Made by a program: the position numbers and the translations under genes. From Arabidopsis thaliana (Eukaryota > Streptophyta > Magnoliopsida > Brassicales > Brassicaceae): a DNA stretch of 64,000 bases. The notes under the pieces are model-generated. The model did not search any database and was not told the origin of the DNA. It saw only the letters and a list, made by a program, of their open reading frames with translations. Shown piece after piece: positions 32,558-44,527 of this stretch. The DNA is taken from assembly GCF_000001735.4 (NCBI RefSeq), contig NC_003075.7:13145001-13209000 (forward strand). The letters are read 5' to 3'. Each line of letters starts with the position of its first letter. Position 1 is the first letter of the stretch.

Positions 32558-35500
32558 ATGCAGCCGTCCGGTGATCCGGCGCCGGAAAAGGAGAAAGAGA
32601 TGACGCAGCCAAAAGTGTCACTGCTTAAGCTCTTCTCCTTCGCAGATTTCTATGATTGTGTTCTAATGACTCTTGGATCCGTAGGAGCGTGCATTCATGG
32701 CGCCTCGGTTCCAATCTTTTTCATCTTCTTTGGCAAACTCATCAATATTATCGGTCTTGCTTATCTTTTCCCAAAACAAGCCTCTCACAGAGTCGCCAAG
32801 GTTTTTCAATATTTTAGTTTATTCATTTTTTCCTTATGATATAGTATTGATATAGCTCGAAATATCAAATTTATAAAAGAAAATTTGAGATTCTTCGCCA
32901 GCTTACTCGGAGGTTGAAGTGAATTTTTACCTGATATTTAGAAAATTTACTATATTGAAATTAATTACATATTTATGCTAATTATCCGTTGTTCTATATT
33001 TTTTCAACATGTTTGCTCGGCTTAAATTTTATTTATTTTGGTGCAGTACTCGTTGGATTTTGTATACTTGAGTGTGGCTATACTATTTTCATCATGGTTA
33101 GGTAAATAAAAATACATTAAAATCAAGTAATCTCTCTGAGATATATAATTCTTTTCTAATTAGAAAACAAATTTAAAAAATGGAAACAGAGGTTGCATGT
33201 TGGATGCATACGGGAGAGAGGCAAGCGGCGAAGATGAGGAGAGCTTATCTCAGGTCAATGTTAAGCCAAGACATAAGCTTATTCGACACCGAAGCTTCTA
33301 CAGGAGAAGTCATCTCCGCCATCACCTCCGACATCCTCGTCGTCCAAGATGCTCTCTCCGAGAAGGTACATCTCTTAACCCAAACAAACCGGTATACTGA
33401 TTTCTTTTTCTTTTTTTTGGTTAAGATTTTGTGGTAGCTCAATTACTAGATTTGTTACGAAACCAGATACTTTTTGTGGTACCCATTCGTAAATAAATGC
33501 ATTAGGCTTTTTTTTTTTTTAACTATCTATATATATACACAAATAATTATTTGTTTTTGTGCAAATACCTACTAAAATCTGTTAATTAATGCATGGCCTC
33601 GGTTGATCAAATCTATAGACATTTTTTTTTCAACCCTATAAATGATATTTAGGTCGTTACATTTAAAAATCTCTTACATGGGTCGTTTTTTATGCACATG
33701 GCTTGATTAACCCGTTCAGTTTTAATGTGAATAACACTAATGGCTTAATCCAATAATGTTAAAGATGATTTTCTTTTTCTTTTCAACATTTTTTTTTTTT
33801 TGCATTATCATTTTTCAAATTTAATAAAGAGATTTTTGGCATGCATCGATCTCTTCTCATTACTTTCTTTTCTAACTATATTCTAGATCTCTAGTTATAT
33901 TCGTCATTTTTCTGAGACACTAATAAAGTGTAGACAAGTGTAGATGCCTTTATTTTCTTTTTATCTTCGGTCCTTGATGCAAAAATAATAAATGCATTGT
34001 CTTTAATTCGGTTATAGCTGCATTGCATTTTGCATTTATAAGGCGGTCGAGTTTGATACGATTTAATTCATATTTTAATTTTTGACCTATATTTGGTTCT
34101 TTAATTTACAGATAGCTAGCCACAAAACAGTTAATCGCCTAAATTCAAAATTTAAAATGTGATCACGCAAATCCGGTTGGTTTATGATAATTTGTCTGGA
34201 TTACTGGTAAATTTTGTCGCAGGTAGGGAATTTCTTGCACTACATAAGCCGGTTCATAGCCGGTTTTGCAATTGGATTCACTAGTGTATGGCAAATAAGT
34301 CTTGTCACTCTATCCATAGTCCCCTTAATCGCTCTAGCTGGCGGCATCTATGCGTTCGTCGCCATCGGACTTATTGCTCGTGTCCGGAAATCATACATCA
34401 AGGCTGGTGAGATTGCAGAAGAGGTTGGTTACTTCTTGGACAAGGAAACTTATAAGTGTATAGTTTTCAGTTATTTTTCATATTAGTGTCTAGTGCTGGT
34501 GTGTATCATATATCTATGTGATTATTCAGGTGATCGGGAATGTGAGGACCGTACAAGCATTCACCGGTGAAGAAAGGGCGGTGAGATTATACCGAGAAGC
34601 GCTGGAGAATACGTATAAGTACGGGAGAAAAGCTGGTTTAACCAAAGGATTAGGTCTTGGATCGATGCACTGTGTCTTGTTTCTATCTTGGGCCTTGCTC
34701 GTATGGTTCACAAGTGTTGTGGTCCACAAGGATATCGCCGATGGTGGCAAATCATTCACTACCATGCTCAACGTTGTCATCGCCGGCCTGTAAATATAAA
34801 TCTCCCTAACTTGTTCGCTTGCTCTCCACGTTTCCTTTGTTTTCTCTTTTTGTGGGATTATGAAGTGTACTCTGTTTTTGGGTTTTGTGTAGGTCTCTTG
34901 GACAAGCGGCGCCCGATATTTCTGCGTTTGTACGGGCAAAAGCCGCTGCTTATCCAATTTTCAAGATGATTGAACGGAACACGGTGACAAAAACAAGCGC
35001 AAAATCTGGCCGTAAACTAGGGAAAGTAGACGGGCACATTCAATTCAAAGACGCGACTTTCAGTTACCCATCTCGCCCTGATGTGGTGATCTTCGACAGG
35101 TTAAACCTAGCTATCCCTGCCGGGAAAATTGTGGCACTTGTTGGAGGAAGCGGATCAGGGAAGAGCACGGTCATATCTTTGATAGAGCGGTTCTACGAGC
35201 CTATTTCTGGAGCAGTGTTGCTAGACGGGAACAATATCAGTGAGCTGGATATTAAGTGGTTAAGAGGACAGATTGGTTTGGTTAACCAAGAACCAGCTCT
35301 GTTTGCAACAACGATTCGTGAGAACATTCTGTATGGCAAAGACGACGCAACTGCTGAGGAGATCACCCGTGCCGCAAAGCTCTCGGAAGCCATTTCTTTC
35401 ATCAACAACCTCCCTGAAGGATTTGAGACTCAGGTCTGTCAATAGGATACCTTCGAATACAAAAAACAACTGTAGACCCTAGATTCCACTTTCGCCTTAG

Positions 35501-38425
35501 GGTAAAAGAAACATCAATGTCAAACCCTAAAACTCTGTTTTTTCACTTATAGGTTGGCGAGAGAGGGATTCAACTATCTGGCGGACAGAAACAAAGGATT
35601 GCTATATCAAGAGCAATTGTGAAGAATCCATCGATACTCTTACTCGACGAAGCAACAAGTGCTTTAGACGCAGAGTCGGAGAAGAGCGTGCAAGAAGCGC
35701 TGGATCGAGTGATGGTTGGGAGAACAACGGTGGTGGTGGCTCACAGACTCTCAACGGTAAGAAATGCTGACATCATAGCAGTTGTACACGAAGGTAAAAT
35801 AGTTGAGTTTGGAAACCACGAGAATCTCATATCTAATCCCGACGGAGCCTACTCTTCTCTTCTTCGTCTCCAAGAGACTGCCTCATTGCAGCGTAACCCT
35901 TCCTTGAATCGCACGCTAAGCAGACCACATAGGTACTATCGCTTAGCACCATCCTCTGTCTCTCAACATTTTCATTCGAACTAGGTATAGAAACCAAACC
36001 CTTAATTCTCATAGCTGTTCTTCGTTCTTTTTTCTTTTCACATCTGCAGTATAAAATACTCGCGGGAACTATCAAGAACAAGATCCAGCTTCTGTTCAGA
36101 GAGGGAATCGGTAACTCGACCGGATGGGGCTGATCCATCCAAAAAAGTGAAAGTAACGGTGGGACGTCTTTACTCTATGATCCGTCCGGACTGGATGTAT
36201 GGCGTGTGTGGCACGATATGTGCCTTTATCGCTGGATCTCAAATGCCCCTTTTCGCGCTTGGCGTCTCGCAAGCCTTAGTTTCCTATTACAGTGGTTGGG
36301 ATGAGACTCAAAAAGAGATCAAGAAGATCGCTATCCTCTTCTGCTGCGCGTCCGTTATCACTCTAATTGTCTACACCATTGAGCATATCTGCTTTGGCAC
36401 TATGGGCGAGCGTCTCACTCTCCGTGTCCGCGAAAATATGTTCAGAGGTTCGTCTCAAACTCTCAATGCAAGCTTTAAATAAATGATAAATTTAAAATTC
36501 TTCAGAAATTAGAGATCCCAATTTTTATTATCATGTGATACTTATTCTGTTTTTGGTTTAATAGCAATCTTGAAGAATGAAATCGGGTGGTTTGATGAGG
36601 TGGACAACACAAGCTCAATGTTGGCATCGCGGCTTGAGAGCGATGCAACTTTGCTTAAAACCATAGTGGTCGATAGGTCAACGATTCTACTGCAGAACTT
36701 AGGTCTAGTTGTGACCTCTTTTATCATAGCATTTATACTCAACTGGCGTCTCACTCTTGTCGTCTTGGCCACATACCCATTGGTTATAAGCGGACATATC
36801 AGCGAGGTAATTAACGCACCGTTTTGCCACTTTTAAAAATTTTCCTTTATGTTTATGTTTACGTTTGTGTTTTTGTTGTATTTGTAGAAACTTTTCATGC
36901 AAGGATATGGAGGAGACTTGAACAAAGCATACTTAAAGGCCAACATGTTGGCCGGTGAGTCTGTTAGCAACATCCGCACGGTCGCTGCCTTCTGTGCTGA
37001 GGAAAAGATTCTAGAACTTTATTCAAGAGAGCTTTTAGAACCTTCCAAAAGTTCTTTCAGGCGTGGACAAATTGCAGGACTTTTCTACGGTGTCTCTCAG
37101 TTCTTCATTTTCTCTTCCTATGGCCTCGCCCTCTGGTATGTCTCTATGTATATAGAAGATTGTAAATTAATAGGCCTAGGGTTCAGACCAATAAAGAATA
37201 GGCATAGGGATTCACCGGTTTTAAATATTGAATTGTCAATTGTTTGATTTGATAGGTACGGATCAACTTTGATGGACAAAGGATTAGCGGGCTTCAAATC
37301 AGTGATGAAAACATTCATGGTTTTGATTGTGACGGCGTTAGCGATGGGTGAGACATTGGCTCTAGCTCCGGATCTGCTGAAAGGAAACCAGATGGTTGCG
37401 TCCGTGTTTGAGATCTTGGACCGGAAAACTCAGATCGTTGGAGAAACCAGCGAGGAGCTGAACAATGTGGAAGGCACGATTGAGCTCAAAGGCGTCCACT
37501 TTAGCTACCCTTCGAGACCAGATGTTGTAATTTTCCGGGACTTTGATCTGATAGTTCGTGCCGGAAAGAGCATGGCGCTCGTTGGACAGAGTGGATCTGG
37601 GAAAAGTTCTGTTATTTCACTCATTCTCCGGTTCTATGACCCGACTGCTGGAAAAGTCATGATAGAGGGTGAGTGCACTTGACTTAGACCTATGAACACA
37701 AAATTCTTGCGTTTCAAGAAATAACTAAGGTTTCTTGGATCAAAAGACAGTAGTTGTTTAGTTGAAATAAATTTGTTTTTTTCCCTCTTACCCAAATTGC
37801 AGGAAAAGACATCAAGAAACTAGATTTGAAAGCATTGAGGAAACACATTGGTCTTGTTCAACAAGAACCAGCACTTTTCGCCACAACAATCTACGAGAAC
37901 ATTTTGTATGGAAACGAAGGAGCATCTCAATCTGAAGTCGTCGAATCAGCTATGCTCGCAAATGCTCACAGCTTCATTACCTCTCTCCCAGAAGGTTACT
38001 CTACCAAAGTCGGTGAACGTGGAGTTCAAATGTCAGGCGGGCAGAGACAGAGGATCGCTATCGCTAGAGCCATTCTCAAGAATCCAGCAATTCTATTACT
38101 TGACGAAGCCACAAGCGCTTTGGACGTTGAATCTGAGCGTGTGGTAGGTTTCTTTACCATTAGACTTTGTAAAATTTAATCACAATGGACTAATGAGTAT
38201 ACAACGAATGAATATTGTTAGGTACAACAAGCATTGGATCGGTTAATGGCTAACCGGACGACTGTGGTAGTTGCTCACAGGCTATCGACGATCAAGAACG
38301 CTGACACGATAAGTGTATTACACGGAGGTAAGATCGTAGAGCAAGGCAGCCACCGTAAGCTCGTTCTAAACAAGAGTGGTCCATATTTTAAACTTATCAG
38401 TCTTCAGCAGCAGCAACAACCTTAA
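32558..38425 (+). CDS. ABCB2: ABC transporter B family member 2 (P-glycoprotein 2)
   Basis: Full-size ABCB/MDR exporter of the plasma membrane, architecture TMD-NBD-TMD-NBD. Exons: 32558-32800, 33047-33101, 33190-33365, 34223-34423, 34530-34789, 34893-35433, 35553-35932, 36050-36447, 36565-36806, 36888-37135, 37256-37668, 37803-38143, 38222-38425; 1233 residues. Both ATP sites are complete: Walker [10 protein letters not shown] (about residue 396) and GQSGSGKSS (about 1025), signatures LSGGQ (about 498) and MSGGQ (about 1128), each with [12 protein letters not shown] and a VAHRLST switch. A linker with basic Ser-rich sequence ([13 protein letters not shown]) joins the halves. An in-frame ATG at 32438 would add 40 hydrophobic residues, but MQPSGDP at 32558 gives the usual cytosolic N-terminus. 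Substrate not deducible. Probable locus AT4G25960. Confidence 0.97.
33366..34222. other. ABCB2: Large intron 3 of ABCB2
   Basis: 857 bp, T-rich, several times longer than the other introns of this gene. No ORF, repeat or inserted element recognised. Confidence 0.75.
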
Positions 38426-39239
38426 ATTAAGTACTATACTTTATTTATTGAAAAACTCTTTTTATTTTTATTTTTGTGGAAAATATTGATCATATACTCA
38501 TTTGATGTGATTATCTTAATCTTCTTGATTTACCGTTGGTAAAAAAAAAGTTACGAAATCCAAAATAGGAAAATGTTCTGAAACGTTGGCTATGTATTTT
38601 CACCCAAATTTGGATTTAGTTATTTTTGAGCACTGTCTTTATCGTCAGCACGTTTCACTGCGACATTCTCCAAAGGAAATGATCAACAAAAGGACAACTT
38701 GATTGGTTTCAGGAATCTCCAGAGTTCATCATGTCCTACTAAATGACAAAACCCTTTACAAAAAGGGAGCCATCACCACAAATAATTAAATAAAACCAAG
38801 TCAAATTAAAACTGTATTAACTATTTCACCAACACCAAGTTGAAGTTTTCTAATTACTATTTTTTTTTTTTGTCAAACATCATCTTTAATATGTTATAAA
38901 TCGTTTGCATAATTTTGTTATAATTTGTTTGTATTATTTGGTTATAAAATCTCCCACCTTTTTGGTTATTTCACACATCTTTTACTTATACAAAAATCTT
39001 TCCTGATTTTAATTAAATAAAGCTAAAACACTTTAGTAATACAAGTAAAATTAAAAACAAAACAAAAAAATTCGGGAAAAGTATTTGGTGTGATAAATTC
39101 CCTCTCCAGCTTCTCGGTGACACAGATATTTTGCTTCCAAATAAAACGAGTCCGGTCACTGGCGCTCACTGACTTCGTCTTCCTCCATCTCCGATCCATT
39201 GGTTTAACAAGCGCGTGAGGGCCAGATAGACCGAGAATC
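38426..39239. other. Intergenic: ABCB2 3' end and PSD3 promoter
   Basis: AT-rich 3' UTR followed by the PSD3 promoter and leader. Nothing else recognised. Confidence 0.65.
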
Positions 39240-42200
39240 ATGGGAAACGGAAACTCAACGGAGACGAAAGAGTCGCGCCGATCAAAGATGCGTAAGAAGA
39301 TTCAAAACTTTCGCAGCCGCCGCCGTCTTAGTCGTCCAGGATCCGGAAGCGTCTCTGGATTGGCTAGTCAGAGATCTGTGAGCGCAGATGATTTCGCCGG
39401 CATTGCTCTTCTCACTCTTATCGGCGTACGGCTTTACTTCTCTCCTGATTGTATATTGTCCTAGTCAACTTCGTATTTCGATTACGATAGTCATGTGTCT
39501 TTTGGCATCTTTCTCTTAGGCGGAGATGAAGTTCAAGGACAAGTGGCTCGCCTGTGTTTCCTTCGGGGAACAAACTTTCCGTTCGGAAATTTCAGATTCG
39601 TATGTTACCAACGATTTTTCAAACTCTTGCTTGTAACTTTTTGGAATCTTATACTTAACAATGTCTTGTTTCTGTTGAATTTTGCAGCACAGAGAAGCCG
39701 ATTTGGAACTCGGTAAGAAAACTCTCGATTACTATTTCTTTGTAGCGCCTTTTGTGAATAGTTGGGTATTGTATCGGTTTTGTGTGTTTCTGTATATAGG
39801 AAAAGAAGCTTCTCCTGGAGAAAAATGGACCAAGTCTGGCTAGAATCTCTGTATTTGAGGTGTGAAGTATTCAGAGTTTTTTTACGTTCTGCTTTCTAGA
39901 TTTGGGGTTTAGTTATTGATCTGTTGAGATGATTTTCCTTTTCTTGATGCAGACCAATAGACTCTTGAAGAACAATATCGTTGGTTATTGTGAGCTTGAT
40001 CTACTTGATTTCGTAGTACAGGTCAGTAACTAAAGTTTGTTTTTTCATATGAAAGCTGTTTAAGTTGTTTATCCGTTATTCCTCTAGCTCGACTAATAAG
40101 TATCAGCTAGTTTTTTCTATCACTTATCTTCCATTGTTTGAGGAGATTCAGCCACAGTTTAGCTGATAATAGTAGGTGCATGGATTAGATATCTTGAATG
40201 ATTAATCGACGAGAAACTTGTTTGTTTACATGTTTATTTTACTTCTCTTTTGTATAATGTGATATAGGAACCTGACTCTACTTGCAAGTCATTTGACCTG
40301 TTAGACCCGGCCTCATCTAACGTTGTTGGCAGCATGTTTGTTTCATGCTCCGTTGAGGTATGCAGTATGTTAAACGTTAAAACAGTGGCTAAACAACGCG
40401 GTGGTAATGGTTTCTGATTTGTGGTTGCTCATATTTGCAGGATCCTGTTGAAACCGAGACATGTTTCGCGAAGCGTATTTTGTCCATAGTGGTATGCTTT
40501 ACTTAATTTTCCACTGTTTGTTCAGTTCTTGTGATGCTTTGTGATTTTAACCTCATTTGCATGGTACAATTTTTGTTTTCTTTAATTTTCTAATGATTGA
40601 TGATAAAGACGTTTTTAATCAGATTTACAAGCTACTTTCTCTTTTCGATGGCTTCTTTAGCAGTTTTTTCTCTTGAACTTTATGGCATCCTGCAGCCGTT
40701 ATGATTGATTGTTGGAGTCTTTCATCTAAATGCAGGATTATGACGAAGATGGAAAACTCTCATTCTCAGAGTTCTCTGATCTGATGAATGCTTTTGGGAA
40801 TGTAGTGGCTGCTAACAAGGTTTGACCTTCAGCAGCTTTGTCACCTCTTTCTGCTTTTCGTGCTTGTGTATATGTATTTGTTTCCTATAGTGTAGTAGCA
40901 ATTAGTCTGAGAAATGTCAAATACCAAAAGTTGTCTCCTAGGCATTTTTTTATAAGATACTGCTAGATTGCTGTTTTTTTGTTCTGAAGGCACTCTTGAT
41001 GTTTTCACTTAATTGATTACCAGAAAGAGGAGTTGTTCAAAGCCGCTGACCTGAATGGGGATGGTGTTGTTACAATTGATGAGTTGGCTGCACTTCTTGC
41101 CGTTCAACAGGAACAGTAATAACATTCTATACAGTGCCAATGTTGAGAACTTCTGTATATACACAAATATTTGTACATCCTTGAATCCCAGTAATTTGCA
41201 TGCATTGATTGCAGGGAGCCAATTATAAATAGTTGTCCGGTTTGCGGTGAGGCTCTTCAACTTGACAAGCTCAATGCAATGATCCATATGACTCTCTGTT
41301 TTGACGAAGGAACTGGTAATCAAATGACCGGAGGGTTCTTGACTGATAGGCAGGCTTCATATGGGTTAGATTTCTTGTTTTTAAAAGATTTGAATATGAC
41401 ATTCTATGTAGCTTATATGTTCTTTGCTTGATAGGCATTCAACTTTTTAACAATTTTCAGATGGATGTTCAAACTAAGTGAATGGACTCATCTATCAACT
41501 TATGATGTTGGTTTGAATACTGGTTCAAGTGCTTCACATATTGTGGTATCTTTCCTTTCGACTACTTTTGTTTATGTCATGATAAACATCTAATTTGGAG
41601 GCCTATTATCAAGTTGTTTGATTTTCTATATTCATTCAAAGTAGTGAATCCTGGCTTGAGCGATGCCTGATATTTGTTGCATTCCTCCTATCAATTTTTG
41701 TGGATTTCGTTTGAGTATCTCCTAATGGTGAGAAAATGCACTAAAAGTATACTTACTTCGATATTTGCTTTAGGTGATTGATAGGAAGACTAAGAGGCTC
41801 GTGGAAGAGTTGATTGATTCAAAGATTGTTATGTCTATGAGAGCTATTTACCAGTCAAAAATAGGACTCCGGCTTATGGACCAAGGTAACAAACTGGGTC
41901 CTTAACCTCTAATATGCACCTGGCCATAGTGCCTTTGTGATGAAGTGCTACACATTCTTGCCATTGTATCAAAGCAAACAAGTCTTCATTATGGATTGAT
42001 ATCCTTGATGCAGGAGCAAAAGAGATTTTGCAGAACCTTTCTGAGAAACAGGGGAAAAAAATGAACTCAGTTGAATCTGCCCAAAATATTCCCAGCTTTC
42101 TCGAGTTTTTCAAGGTGTAGATTATTTTTTTATTAGTTATTATGTGTCAAATGGCTGCTGAGTTTAAGCCGGACACAACTTGGCTTGTGGCTTGGTGATA

Positions 42201-44139
42201 TTGATATAATATCTTAGAAAAACTTCTGTGATTATTAACTGAAATCCGATCTCGATATTACTATTGGGAATTGAAATACTATGAGAAATCTTCCGATAGA
42301 GATAAGGAAACACTCCTCTCTTATACTTTCTAGAGATAACAATGGGTAGATTGGAGTTGCTTCACTAGATCTCCTTGATTTTTATAAAGGATCGCCCTCC
42401 TTTTGTAAGTTTAGATGAACTGAAAATTGAATTATGTACTTGTTGCAGGATCAAATAAACATGGCCGAAGTCAAGTATCCTCTGGACCATTTTAAGGTAC
42501 GCAAAGGCAACTCATGGTATGATTTCAACCACGAGATTACAATAGAAGTGTTAGTAGTTATAAAATAAATATGTAAGTGACACTGAGGTAAATCTAAGCT
42601 AAACTTTTTGCCGGTTTTATCAAAGATGGGAAAAACCCTTTATAATTTGGTTTAACTATAAAGCTTGTGTACTTTTCATGGATTTGAAAGGTGGTCATTT
42701 TACTTGCAGACGTTCAATGAATTCTTCGTACGGGAGTTAAAGCCTGGTGCAAGACCAATTGCGTGCATGGATCAGGATGATGTTGCTGTATCTGCTGCTG
42801 ATTGTCGATTAATGGCATTTCAATCGGTTGATGATAGCACACGGTTCTGGATCAAGGTAAAGCGGCCTCTAGAGTATTCACAATACACTAGGCAAGGCAT
42901 ATGAAAAGTTGAATAACTCTTAACACAATTGATGCTGCTGATAACCTGCAACACTGTACAACTGTTACTCGCTATTCTAAAATTTTCAGACTGTTTTCAA
43001 TATTGTTAGGGCCGTAAGTTTTCAATCAAAGGCCTCCTTGGAAATGATGTGCAGTCGGATGCTTTCCTTGATGGATCTTTGGTGATATTCCGATTGGCGC
43101 CACAGGTACAAGAGGACTCCATGCTTCTTGTCGTTTGATCAAAAGCTAAAAATTAACACTTGTTTCGCTCTCTTTTTGCATTTATTGATCTATTACAGGA
43201 CTATCATCGTTTTCATTCTCCTGTCTCTGGTGTCATTGAAAAGTTTGTCAATGTTTCTGGAAGCTTATATACGGTATTGCATCTGCCTTTTCACGTTGAA
43301 GAGCATTCTTCTCTTCCGTTATTTTCTTATTGGAGTTACTTTTGTATCCTTGGTTCTCAGGTTAATCCGATTGCTGTCAATAGCAAGTACTGTAATGTGT
43401 TCACTGAGAATAAACGGACCATCGTAATTATATCAACAGCAGAGTTTGGAAAGGTATGTCATCTTGTATAAGTCATAAACATCTTTTTTCTCGGTCTGCT
43501 GATGAAAATATTTCTCAGTTGCCTCTTGTGCTTGATGCTTTGAACTCAAATTGAAGCAGTATTTTATAAACGAAGGTGTACAATGAAATCTGATCTTATC
43601 GCAGAACTTGATCTCAGCTTAATATATGTAACAGGTCGCATTTGTTGCGATTGGAGCAACAATGGTTGGTAGTATCAGCTTTGTTAGGCAAGAGGGAGAC
43701 CATGTGAAGAAAGGGGACGAGGTAATCAATTCTGAACCTTTTTTCTAATTGAAAGATATGTCATTCTTTCTTATGCAATTCTAAACTAGCATTCTCCTTT
43801 TTCCAGCTTGGTTACTTTTCATTTGGTGGAAGCACAGTTATATGCGTCTTTGAAAAGGTTAGCTTTTAACTTTGTTTTTCTTACAGTACCCTAGAAATGA
43901 ATTGTCTTGATTTGAAAATCTTGTGACAAAATATCTTACATTTTTGTAATACTGTCCCTGGATGAGTTATTGCATTTACATCAACCTTACCTTTCACGTG
44001 ACATGTATTACAGGACTCGATTAAGATTGATGAGGATCTCTTAGCTAACAGTGCTAGGTCCTTGGAGACATTAGTTACTGTTGGAATGCAACTTGGTGTC
44101 TCCTTTCCAAAGCTGGAAAACTGTGTACTTGAGCCCTGA
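39240..44139 (+). CDS. PSD3: Phosphatidylserine decarboxylase 3
   Basis: Type II PSD that makes phosphatidylethanolamine from phosphatidylserine in the endomembrane system. Twenty-one exons: 39240-39425, 39520-39599, 39688-39712, 39800-39859, 39953-40021, 40268-40357, 40441-40491, 40736-40819, 41024-41115, 41215-41364, 41461-41545, 41774-41885, 42014-42114, 42449-42496, 42710-42856, 43010-43105, 43199-43273, 43361-43453, 43635-43721, 43807-43857, 44014-44139; 635 residues. A basic N-terminus and C2 domain (about 55-185) precede two EF-hand loops (DYDEDGKLSFSE from 188, DLNGDGVVTIDE from 224) and the catalytic domain with FNEFFVRELKPG. The GGST motif at about 584-587 is the self-cleavage site whose Ser becomes the pyruvoyl cofactor. 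A CPVCG...H...C cluster follows the EF hands. Probable locus AT4G25970. Confidence 0.97.
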
Positions 44140-44527
44140 ACTGCTTCAAACTATGTGAGTTAGTACGAAACGACAGATGATTTTCTATGGTTTGGTTTGA
44201 TTTGATTTAGTTTTCACTTTTCATCAAGAAAGAACTCAATTCCTCTCTGTTTAATACACAATGACTTTGCTCTGTATATATAAACACCAGTATGTCCCGG
44301 GCAGTGATACTTGTTAATGTTTACGGTATTTCGCTTTTTTTGTTGAGTGTTTTTCCTAGGTGACAATTTTACATGCAAATAAGGTTAAACACATGTCTGT
44401 CTCTATTCCGGTCTTAATGAAGAGACTTTGTCTGTATAACTCTCTCTCTCTCTTTCTTTTTCACCTCTTTCCCTCACCCTCTCTGGCTCTCTCATTCTCT
44501 GTTGAGTTGAACTTACTAAAAGCACAA
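44140..44527. other. Intergenic: PSD3 3' end and peroxidase 43 promoter
   Basis: 3' UTR of PSD3, then TATATAAA near 44277 and a (TC)n stretch near 44440. No other feature. Confidence 0.6.

Noticed and set aside
34526..34957. 143-codon minus-strand frame within ABCB2
   Set aside because: Antisense shadow of transporter exons and an intron; no homology or splice support.
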